Below, in pieces: positions 1 to 6,692 of a stretch of 9,126 nucleotides of DNA (positions are counted from its first letter, which is position 1; each line of letters opens with the position of its first letter). A program made the position numbers and the translations under genes. Location of the stretch: positions 1 to 9,126 of the forward strand of contig CALCWU010000157.1 in NCBI GenBank assembly GCA_937905855.1, in the 5' to 3' direction. The notes below the pieces were generated by a model. The model did not search any database, was not told the DNA's origin, and was given only the letters and a program-made list of their open reading frames with translations. Origin of the DNA: an uncultured Mollicutes bacterium (lineage in GTDB: Bacteria; Bacillota_I; Bacilli_A; Acholeplasmatales; Anaeroplasmataceae).

Positions 1-887
1 CAATTGATACCTCATATATTTTGATAGTAAATGGTATTCCTAATTCTAATAGCTTTAAAAATGATGGAATGAGATTATGGCTTTCAATAAAAAATAAAAA
101 CTTTAGAGAGCTTTCAACACAAATGGCTGGTAATGCCTTAGATGTTGCAATTGGCAAAAGATATAAGGATATTGAATTTAAGGATTTAGAATTTTTCCCT
201 GATAAGTTATATATCCTCTATCTTATTGAATATGGCTATCACTATTTAGATAATGATGATTTAGATAGTTATTTTTTGATTGTTGAAAAGCTTGAAAGAA
301 CAATGATTAATGATCCTTCAGCAATTGTTGAGCAAAATAAATTTTTGGCTATAAGCTATGGCTTATATAAGCATGATATCATTCAAACAAGAAGATATTT
401 GAATAATATTTTGGCAATTATTCCGCCACAAGCTTTAAATATGGCTTTAGAGTTGAACTATTTAAATTCCCTTTATTTAGAAAATAATATTCCTAAGGCT
501 CAGCAAATTCGTGATGTTTTAGCTAAGGCTATTAATACAGAAGATACTCAAAATTCTGTTAAATCAATTATTTTCCATGAACTAAATATGATGCATCCAA
601 GTGAATATGAATTATCCTTAGAAGGCGATATAGTAGAGGATAAAAAATACGCTTATAAGCTGTTTAAAGGAAATAAGCTAATCTTAATGGATTTAAAGAT
701 GTATAAGGATGCTTTTGTTGATAATCAAAGAGAAAATGGTTATATTTATGGAGTGTTCAATGATGAATTAACTATTCAAACCTCTTACGGCTTGGTTAGC
801 GCTAAAAATGTAATTTATGGTGGAAAGATTTATAATGCTCAAGCTTTCAATGACAAATTTAATGCTTCTGGAGTGACATTAAGTTGA
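1..887 (+). CDS. Helical-repeat protein, 5'-truncated; possible C-terminal part of an M50-type membrane metalloprotease
   Basis: The reading frame is open from the first base and ends at TGA 885-887, so the real start lies left of the window. A TTG at 21 could be read as a start, but the frame continues upstream of it without a stop, so I treat it as internal. The visible 294 residues begin with a short hydrophobic stretch followed by N-G-I-P and, about eight residues later, N-D-G (residues 20-22). This resembles the third metal-site region of M50/site-2 proteases, where an N-x-x-P stretch precedes an Asp-Gly pair. Residues from about 60 to 205 look like consecutive amphipathic helices of TPR type. 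The last 80 or so residues look strand-rich and soluble. It overlaps the next gene by four bases, so the two are probably translated together. The coding call is firm; the protease assignment is inference, because the HExxH motif would be outside the window. Confidence 0.7.
   Translation, partial: IDTSYILIVNGIPNSNSFKNDGMRLWLSIKNKNFRELSTQMAGNALDVAIGKRYKDIEFKDLEFFPDKLYILYLIEYGYHYLDNDDLDSYFLIVEKLERTMINDPSAIVEQNKFLAISYGLYKHDIIQTRRYLNNILAIIPPQALNMALELNYLNSLYLENNIPKAQQIRDVLAKAINTEDTQNSVKSIIFHELNMMHPSEYELSLEGDIVEDKKYAYKLFKGNKLILMDLKMYKDAFVDNQRENGYIYGVFNDELTIQTSYGLVSAKNVIYGGKIYNAQAFNDKFNASGVTLS
870..873 (+). promoter_or_regulatory. Ribosome binding site supporting a TTG start
   Basis: GGAG lies ten bases before the TTG at 884. 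No ATG or GTG start is available near this position in that frame, and the TTG overlaps the preceding stop in a TTGA arrangement. The site therefore decides the start of the small membrane protein. Confidence 0.6.
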
Positions 888-1285
888 AAAAATTTGTCTT
901 TGTATTGCATTATGCAATTCTTGTTTTATTTTTAACTATCTTAATTACAATTACAGCTCTCTTTGGTATTAAGAGTAAAGAGACATTTATATTATTTTGT
1001 AGCCTATTTGGTATGACTAGTCCAATTTTATATTTGGTATTAGGTATGTTTAAGGAATATAAATATATGAACTATCATATGCCAAAATATATGATTATAG
1101 CTAATGTAACAACAGTTATTCTAGCTACATTAGAACTATATATCTATTTTAAGCTAAATAATAATTATTTTACGAAGCTTTGGTATGTTTATGAACTAAT
1201 CCTTATGGGAATTATCATATTACCAACAGCTATTGCTTTTGTTGTTAATAAAATTATAAAAAGAAAAAAGTCATTAAAGAAATGA
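884..1285 (+). CDS. Small four-helix integral membrane protein, unknown function
   Basis: I do not recognise a family. The 133-residue protein is almost wholly hydrophobic, with four likely transmembrane segments at about residues 4-28, 35-56, 69-89 and 99-123. It ends in a strongly basic tail, K-R-K-K-S-L-K-K preceded by more lysines, which should face the cytoplasm by the positive-inside rule. There is no visible signal peptidase site, cysteine motif or catalytic signature. The start is TTG, chosen because GGAG sits ten bases upstream and because TTG overlaps the stop of the preceding gene. Tight coupling suggests that the two proteins act together; if the upstream protein is a membrane protease, this could be its partner or a co-regulated membrane factor. 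That link is inference from position only. Its stop is 22 bases before leuS, with no terminator between. Confidence 0.75.
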   Translation: MKKFVFVLHYAILVLFLTILITITALFGIKSKETFILFCSLFGMTSPILYLVLGMFKEYKYMNYHMPKYMIIANVTTVILATLELYIYFKLNNNYFTKLWYVYELILMGIIILPTAIAFVVNKIIKRKKSLKK

Positions 1286-1307
1286 TAAATTATGGTGGTG
1301 TTTAATT

Positions 1308-3713
1308 ATGAGAGAATATAATCCAAATGAAATTGAAAAAAAGTGGCAGGATTACTGGGAGGAAAATAAGACATTCTATACAGATGTTTATGATTTTTCT
1401 AAGCCTAAGTTCTATGCTTTAGATATGTTTCCTTATCCATCAGGACAGGGTCTTCATGTAGGTCATCCTGAAGGCTATACAGCAACTGATATTGTAAGTA
1501 GAAAGAAGAGAATGGAGGGCTATAATGTTCTTCATCCAATGGGCTGGGATGCCTTTGGACTTCCTGCTGAACAATTTGCTATAAAAACAGGAAATCATCC
1601 TGATAGCTTTACAAGAAAGAATATTGCAACCTTTACTCATCAGTTGAAAATGTTGGGATTTTCTTTTGATTGGAGTAAAGAAATTTGTACCTGTGATCCT
1701 AAATATTATAAATGGACTCAATGGATTTTTAAGCAATTATATAAGGATGGTCTAGCTAAACAAGTTGATATGCCTGTAAATTGGTGTGAGGAGCTTGGAA
1801 CAGTTTTAGCTAATGATGAGGTAATTGATGGTAAAAGTGAGCGTGGTGGCTATCCTGTAGTTAGAAAGAATATGAAGCAATGGGTAATGGATATTCCTGC
1901 CTATGCTGAAAGATTACTTGAAGGTCTTGATGAAATCGATTGGCCATCATCTACTAAGGAAATGCAAAGAAATTGGATTGGTAAATCAGTTGGTGCTCAT
2001 GTTACCTTTAAGGTTAAGAATAGTGCTGAAAGCTTTGTTGTTTTTACAACACGCTGTGATACCTTGTTTGGAGCTACCTATTGTGTACTTGCTCCAGAGC
2101 ATCGTTTAGTTGATTTAATTACTACTGATGAGCAAAAAGCTTTTGTTAATGAATATAAAAAGCAATGTAGTAGTAAGAGTGATTTAGAAAGAACTGAGCT
2201 AAATAAAGAAAAGACAGGTGTATTTACTGGTGCTTATGCTATTAATCCTGTTAATAATAAAGAAATTCCTATTTGGATTTCTGATTATGTTCTTGCAAGC
2301 TATGGAACTGGAGCGATAATGGCCGTACCTGCTCATGATGAAAGAGATTATGCTTTTGCTAAAAAATTCAATTTGGAAATCATTCCAGTACTTGCTGGTG
2401 GTGATGTTACAAAAGAGGCTTTTACTGAGGATGGAGTACATATTAATTCTGGCTTCCTTGATGGCTTAAATAAGGAAGATGCAATAAATAAAATGATTGC
2501 TTGGCTTGAAGAGCATAAGATTGGTGAAAAGAAGATATCTTATCGTCTACGTGAATGGATTTTCGCAAGACAAAGATATTGGGGTGAACCTATTCCAATT
2601 GTTCATTTTGCTGATCATGATGAGGCTTTAGATGATGAGGATTTACCACTTGTTTTACCAGAACTTGATGATTATAAGCCAAAAGTAAATGGAACTGCTC
2701 CTCTTGAAAATGCTAAGGAATGGGTAAATGTTACATATCATGGTCAAAAAGGTAAAAGAGAGACTAATACAATGCCTGGTAGTGCAGCATCTAGCTGGTA
2801 TTTCTTGCGCTATATTGATCCTAATAATGATAAGGAATTTGCTAATTATGAGCTATTAAAGCACTGGATGCCTGTGGATTTATATATTGGCGGACCAGAG
2901 CATGCTGTAGGACACCTTCTTTATTCAAGATTCTGGAATAATTATTTATATGACAAGGGCTTAGTTCCTACTAAGGAGCCATTTAAGAAGCTTTTCCACC
3001 AAGGAATGATTCTTGGAGAAAATAGTGAGAAAATGAGTAAGTCTCGTGGAAACGTCATTAATCCTGATGATATTGTTAAAGAATATGGTGCAGACACCCT
3101 TAGATTATATGAAATGTTTATGGGACCACTTGAGGCATCACTTCCTTGGAGTAATAAAGGCTTAGAGGGTGCTCGTAAGTTCTTGGAGCGTGTATGGCGT
3201 TTCTATAATAATGAAGAATATACATCTAAATTTAGCGATACTAATGATGGAAACTTAGATAAAATTTATCATCAAACTGTTAAGAAGGTTTCTGCTGATT
3301 ATGATAGCTTAAACTTTAATACAGCTATTTCGCAGCTAATGATTTTCTTAAATGAAGCTTATAAGGCCAACTCTATTTATCGTCCTTATGCTTTAGATTT
3401 TATTAAGATGCTTTCACCTATATGTCCACATATTGGTGAAGAAATTTGGAATATTCTTGGTAATAAGGATAGCATTGCTTATGCAAGCTGGCCTAAATTT
3501 GATGAATCAAAGCTTCAGGATGACGTTGTTACAATGGTTGTTCAGGTTAATGGTAAGCTTAGAGATAAGATGGAGGTTAGTGCTTCCCTAGCTAAGGAAG
3601 AAATTGAAAAATTAGCATTAGGTCTAGATAAGGTTAAGGCTAATATAGATGGAAAACAAATTGTAAAAATTATTGTTGTTCCAAAGAAAATAGTTAATAT
3701 AGTAGTAAAATAG
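1308..3713 (+). CDS. leuS: Leucyl-tRNA synthetase
   Basis: Class I aminoacyl-tRNA synthetase that activates leucine with ATP and loads it onto tRNA-Leu in the cytoplasm. The 801-residue length matches Firmicute LeuS. The HIGH signature appears as H-V-G-H at residues 50-53, within the typical F-P-Y-P-S-G context. KMSKS is intact at 575-579. The CP1 editing domain is present: a threonine-rich T-T-R-C-D-T at 247-252, and G-A-I-M-A-V-P-A-H-D-E-R-D ending at Asp347, the conserved aspartate that recognises the amino group of mischarged amino acids. The C-terminal end carries the family's Q-V-N-G-K-L-R-D stretch and closes near V-N-I-V-V-K. The ATG start has GGTGGTG at 1294-1300 in front. The 22-base gap to the upstream gene leaves no room for a T-box leader, so any T-box control would have to act from further upstream. 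No lesion is visible. Confidence 0.98.
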   Translation: MREYNPNEIEKKWQDYWEENKTFYTDVYDFSKPKFYALDMFPYPSGQGLHVGHPEGYTATDIVSRKKRMEGYNVLHPMGWDAFGLPAEQFAIKTGNHPDSFTRKNIATFTHQLKMLGFSFDWSKEICTCDPKYYKWTQWIFKQLYKDGLAKQVDMPVNWCEELGTVLANDEVIDGKSERGGYPVVRKNMKQWVMDIPAYAERLLEGLDEIDWPSSTKEMQRNWIGKSVGAHVTFKVKNSAESFVVFTTRCDTLFGATYCVLAPEHRLVDLITTDEQKAFVNEYKKQCSSKSDLERTELNKEKTGVFTGAYAINPVNNKEIPIWISDYVLASYGTGAIMAVPAHDERDYAFAKKFNLEIIPVLAGGDVTKEAFTEDGVHINSGFLDGLNKEDAINKMIAWLEEHKIGEKKISYRLREWIFARQRYWGEPIPIVHFADHDEALDDEDLPLVLPELDDYKPKVNGTAPLENAKEWVNVTYHGQKGKRETNTMPGSAASSWYFLRYIDPNNDKEFANYELLKHWMPVDLYIGGPEHAVGHLLYSRFWNNYLYDKGLVPTKEPFKKLFHQGMILGENSEKMSKSRGNVINPDDIVKEYGADTLRLYEMFMGPLEASLPWSNKGLEGARKFLERVWRFYNNEEYTSKFSDTNDGNLDKIYHQTVKKVSADYDSLNFNTAISQLMIFLNEAYKANSIYRPYALDFIKMLSPICPHIGEEIWNILGNKDSIAYASWPKFDESKLQDDVVTMVVQVNGKLRDKMEVSASLAKEEIEKLALGLDKVKANIDGKQIVKIIVVPKKIVNIVVK

Positions 3714-3768
3714 TACTTTTATATTTGAATGTTTTCTTAAAATGAAGATATAAAGGTGGTAATAAATA

Positions 3769-4758
3769 ATGATTATTAGAATGAAATATGATATAACAAA
3801 AGAAGATTATGAAAAAATTGTTAATTATTTTGAAAGTCAAAACTTTGAAATTAAAGATATTTCAGGTGAGACGTTTAAGGTAATTGGCATTGTTGGTGAC
3901 ACCTCAAAGCTTGATGTTGAAGATATTAAGGGAATGAAAGGTATTGATGAGGTGACAAGAATTCAATCACCTTATAAAAAAGCTTCTAAAATTTTTCATC
4001 CTGAGCCTACAATTATTGATGTAGGGGGCGTTAAAATTGGTGGAGGATCATTTGTTGTAATGGCTGGTCCTTGCTCTTTGCGAGGTTGCACGTGATGTTA
4101 AGGCCTCTGGTGCCCAAATATTAAGAGGTGGAGCTTTCAAGCCAAGAACTAGTCCTTATTCTTTCCAAGGATTAGAACTTGAAGGATTAGATTTATTATT
4201 AGAAGCTAAAAAAGAAACAGGACTTCCAATTATAACCGAAATTCAATCTGAGGATATGATACCAAGATTTGTACGTGATGTTGATATAATTCAGGTTGGC
4301 GCCAGAAATATGCAAAATTTCCATTTGCTAAAGGCTCTTGGAAAAATTGATAAACCAATTCTTTTAAAAAGAGGAATGAGTTCAACAATAGAGGAATGGC
4401 TGCTGAATATATTTTAGCTGGTGGTAATGATAAGGTTATTTTATGTGAAAGAGGAATAAGAACCTTTGAAAAATATACTAGAAATACTCTAGATATTTCA
4501 GCAGTTTTGGCTGTAAAGGAATTGTCTCATTTACCAGTTATTATTGATCCATCACATTCTGGTGGTAAATGGAGTATGGTTGATGGGCTATCAAAGGCGG
4601 CTTTGGCTGTTGGTGCAGATGGCATAATTGTTGAGGTACATAATAATCCTGAGTGTGCTTTATGTGACGGAGCACAATCCTTAAAGCCTAAGAAGTTTGC
4701 TAAAATGATGGATGATTTAAGACAAATCGCTCCAATCGTTGGCAAGACAATGAAATAA
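3769..4758 (+). pseudogene. aroF: DAHP synthase (type I-beta, AroF), disrupted by two apparent frameshifting deletions
   Basis: 3-Deoxy-D-arabino-heptulosonate 7-phosphate synthase condenses PEP with erythrose-4-phosphate, the first step of the shikimate pathway. Residues 1 to about 80 form the ferredoxin-like N-terminal domain of the I-beta class; the barrel follows. Piece 1 (3769-4095) reaches A-G-P-C-S-L with metal ligand Cys102, then goes out of frame and stops at TGA 4093. Piece 2, in another frame from 4082 (E-V-A-R-D-V-K), carries R-G-G-A-F-K-P-R-T-S-P-Y-S-F-Q-G, G-A-R-N-M-Q-N-F and L-K-R-G-M, and stops at TAG 4415. Piece 3 (from 4396, back in frame 1) carries L-C-E-R-G-I-R-T-F, D-P-S-H-S-G-G, V-E-V-H and C-D-G-A-Q-S. 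The active site is thus split over three readings. Against the family, about seven codons are missing at the first break and about seven bases at the second, 27 bases in all. Restoring them gives about 338 residues, a normal length. GGTGG at 3755-3759 serves the ATG. The last base of the stop is the first base of tyrA. Recent inactivation or an assembly error are both possible. Confidence 0.9.
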
Positions 4759-5585
4759 TGAAAATATTAATTGTTGGTCTAGGATTAATTGGTGGATCCT
4801 ATGCTAAAGGCTTAATTAAAAAAGGCTATGAGGTTTATGGAATAGATACTAATAAGGAAACTAGAGGCTTTGCTTTGGAAAATAAAATAGTCACAGCTGT
4901 ATCAGATAATCCTTTAACCTTTATTAACAATATTGATGTTTTAATTTTAGGATTATATCCTAATGGTATATTAAATTTTTTAAGTAAGTATTCAAAATAT
5001 TTTCCTGATGATTTAATTATTACTGATGTTTGTGGTATAAAAACAAGCTTCGTTTATAAGATAAATGATGTTTTAGAGCATGGTGAATATATTTCTCATC
5101 ATCCAATGGCTGGAAGGGAAAAGATTGGTATAACCTATGCTGACGAAAAAATATTTATTGGTGCTAATTTTTTGGTTACGCCAATTAATAATTCAAAAAG
5201 AGCAATTGATCTTATTATGCAAATTGGTCATGATCTTGAATTTGGTAAATTTTTTATTATGACTCCTGAACATCATGATCAAATGATTGCCTTTACCTCA
5301 CAGCTTACTCACGCCATTGCTGTAAGCCTTGTTAATTCTGACCATAATTTAGATACTAAAAATTATATAGGGGATTCATATCGTGATTTAACAAGAATAG
5401 CTATGATAAATGAAAATTTATGGAGTGAGCTATTTATGGAAAATAAAAGCTATTTATTAGCGCAAATTGCGGAATTTGAAGCTGAACTTAACTTATTAAA
5501 GGACGCACTTATTAATAATAATTCTAATCAATTAAAGGAATTGTTTATTAGTTCTAGAAAGAAAAGAAGCGAGATGGAAAAGTGA
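4758..5585 (+). CDS. tyrA: Prephenate dehydrogenase
   Basis: Oxidatively decarboxylates prephenate to 4-hydroxyphenylpyruvate, the precursor of tyrosine. The 275-residue protein starts with a Rossmann fold: G-L-G-L-I-G-G at residues 7-13, and Asp30 at the end of the second strand, which favours NAD+ over NADP+. Family motifs follow: D-V-C-G-I-K at 90-95, S-H-H-P-M-A-G-R-E at 113-121, H-D-Q-M-I-A-F-T-S-Q-L-T-H-A at 173-186, and Y-R-D-L-T-R-I-A at 208-215, containing the conserved arginine. There is no C-terminal ACT domain and no fused chorismate mutase, so it is the short monofunctional form with no obvious built-in tyrosine control; the mutase is encoded separately at 7945. Its ATG overlaps the aroF stop by one base (TAATG) and no good Shine-Dalgarno site precedes it, so translation probably depends on ribosomes finishing aroF. 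Confidence 0.95.
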   Translation: MKILIVGLGLIGGSYAKGLIKKGYEVYGIDTNKETRGFALENKIVTAVSDNPLTFINNIDVLILGLYPNGILNFLSKYSKYFPDDLIITDVCGIKTSFVYKINDVLEHGEYISHHPMAGREKIGITYADEKIFIGANFLVTPINNSKRAIDLIMQIGHDLEFGKFFIMTPEHHDQMIAFTSQLTHAIAVSLVNSDHNLDTKNYIGDSYRDLTRIAMINENLWSELFMENKSYLLAQIAEFEAELNLLKDALINNNSNQLKELFISSRKKRSEMEK

Positions 5586-6601
5586 AAAAATTAATGATTA
5601 ATTTAACACATACCTCCTATAATATTTATATTGAAAAAGGAATTTTGGCTAATCTTGGAAAATATATAAAAGATGTTTATAATAATAAAAGAATTTATAT
5701 TATAACTGACTCAAATGTCGAAAAGATATATTTAACTAATGTATTTAATTCTTTAAAGGAATATGAGGTATATTCTTATGCAATCAAGGCCGGCGAAGAA
5801 TCTAAAAATATTACAAGCTATCAAGAGGTTATAAATTTTTTACTCACTAAGGAAATAAGAAGAAATGATTTAATTATTGCTCTTGGTGGTGGTGTGGTTG
5901 GCGATCTTGCAGGCTTTGTTGCGGCAACACTTTATAGGGGACTTCCCTTTATAAATATTCCTACATCACTTTTAAGTCAAATGGATAGCTCAATAGGTGG
6001 TAAGACAGGAATTGATTATTATAATCGTAAGAATATTATAGGTGCTTTTAAACAACCAGACTTAGTTTTAATTGATCCTGATACGCTAAAAACTCTAGAT
6101 AAACGTGAGTTTAATAATGGAATGGGTGAATTAATTAAGCATGCTTTAATAGGTAATCCTAAGCTATTTACTAAGCTTTTGACTAAACCAGAAATTGATG
6201 AAGAAATTATTTATGAAAGTCTGCTTGTAAAAAAGAAATATGTTGAAGAAGACGAATTTGACAAGGGCAATAGAATGATTTTGAATTTTGGTCATACCTT
6301 TGGTCATGCTATTGAGCTTAATAGTGATTATAAGCATGGTGAATGTGTAGCAATTGGTATGATCTTAGCAATTAGATTAGGAATTGATCTAGGGATTACA
6401 AATGATAGCTTGCTCCTTGATTTAAAGAAAATTCTAGATTTATATGAATTACCATATCTTGACATAGACTATCACAAGTTGCTTCATTCAATAATTTATG
6501 ATAAAAAGAATTTGGCTGGAGTAATTAATTTTATCTTAATTAAAAATATTGGAAATCCAGTAATTTATAAAATAAATGAAGAAGACATTAAGAGCATTTA
6601 G
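5582..6601 (+). CDS. aroB: 3-Dehydroquinate synthase
   Basis: Converts DAHP to 3-dehydroquinate, the second shikimate step, using catalytic NAD+ and a divalent metal. The 339 residues are near the family's usual 340-360. The NAD-binding glycine loop G-G-G-V-V-G-D-L-A-G-F-V-A spans 102-114. The substrate-binding stretch runs from P-T-S-L-L-S-Q-M-D-S-S-I-G-G-K-T-G at 127-143 to N-I-I-G-A-F at 151-156. Probable metal ligands are Glu183 (N-G-M-G-E-L-I-K), His238 (N-F-G-H-T-F-G-H-A-I-E) and His252 (K-H-G-E). The GTG start at 5582 overlaps the tyrA TGA stop as GTGA. Upstream there is only a purine-rich stretch rather than a clean Shine-Dalgarno site, so coupling to tyrA is likely. The TAG stop sits in the loop of the terminator that ends this unit. 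Confidence 0.97.
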   Translation: MKKLMINLTHTSYNIYIEKGILANLGKYIKDVYNNKRIYIITDSNVEKIYLTNVFNSLKEYEVYSYAIKAGEESKNITSYQEVINFLLTKEIRRNDLIIALGGGVVGDLAGFVAATLYRGLPFINIPTSLLSQMDSSIGGKTGIDYYNRKNIIGAFKQPDLVLIDPDTLKTLDKREFNNGMGELIKHALIGNPKLFTKLLTKPEIDEEIIYESLLVKKKYVEEDEFDKGNRMILNFGHTFGHAIELNSDYKHGECVAIGMILAIRLGIDLGITNDSLLLDLKKILDLYELPYLDIDYHKLLHSIIYDKKNLAGVINFILIKNIGNPVIYKINEEDIKSI

Positions 6602-6615
6602 TTGCTCTTTTTTTT
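6589..6615 (+). terminator. Rho-independent terminator overlapping the aroB stop
   Basis: AAGAGCA (6590-6596) can pair with TGCTCTT (6603-6609), a seven-base-pair stem around a six-base loop. Eight T residues follow at 6608-6615. The aroB TAG stop at 6599-6601 lies inside the loop. It closes the leuS-side aro unit. The stem is short with three G-C pairs, so some read-through to aroA is plausible. Confidence 0.8.
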
Positions 6616-6638
6616 ACGCTTTGATTCTTGCAAATTTA

Positions 6639-6667
6639 TTGCTAATGAAATCATTAAATGATATAAT
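6639..6667 (+). promoter_or_regulatory. Sigma-A type extended -10 promoter for aroA-aroQ-aroE-aroC
   Basis: The -35 hexamer TTGCTA (6639-6644) is 17 bases from a perfect TATAAT (6662-6667). The TG of an extended -10 lies at 6659-6660. The expected transcription start is near 6673-6675, giving a leader of about 20 bases before the aroA GTG. That is too short for a riboswitch or attenuator. I see no clear operator palindrome around it. Confidence 0.8.
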
Positions 6668-6679
6668 TTAGATAATTAC

Positions 6680-6683
6680 GGAG
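6680..6683 (+). promoter_or_regulatory. aroA: Ribosome binding site selecting the aroA GTG start
   Basis: GGAG, nine bases before GTG 6693, is the only Shine-Dalgarno-like sequence in the short leader. It places the start at GTG. The first residues then line up with the usual EPSP synthase N-terminus, with the P-S-S-K-S motif near residue 20. Confidence 0.7.
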
Positions 6684-6692
6684 TTGATTTAA

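Noticed and set aside
904..918. Short palindrome ATTGCA-TTA-TGCAAT
   Set aside because: It lies within the first transmembrane helix of the small membrane protein, with no promoter nearby; probably chance.
1286..1307. T-box leader for leuS
   Set aside because: Only 22 bases separate leuS from the preceding gene, far too little for a T-box.
1440..1736. Antisense open frame within leuS, with similar ones at 2199-2441 and 4527-4745
   Set aside because: They run opposite to strongly conserved enzymes, have no ribosome binding site or recognisable domain, and their translations look like shadows of the sense codons.
3725..3754. Promoter-like TTGAAT-18-TATAAA before aroF
   Set aside because: The transcript would begin near 3761, after the GGTGG ribosome binding site at 3755-3759, so it would not serve aroF well. 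AT-rich spacer sequence easily gives such matches.
3716..3755. Imperfect inverted repeat CTTTTATAT / ATATAAAG between leuS and aroF
   Set aside because: It is almost all A-T, has a bulge and a 23-base loop, and no T-run follows, so it is neither a convincing terminator nor a convincing translational switch.
4078..4101. Reading TGA 4093 as tryptophan (genetic code 4), which would avoid calling aroF broken
   Set aside because: A TAA follows two codons later at 4099, the conserved sequence is in another frame, tryptophan is TGG throughout, and TGA ends neighbouring genes at tight overlaps.
4075..4404. Programmed ribosomal frameshifting joining the three aroF pieces
   Set aside because: No slippery heptamer or downstream structure is apparent at either junction, one +1 and one -1 event would both be needed, and the joined protein would still lack about nine conserved residues including the loop after P-C-S.
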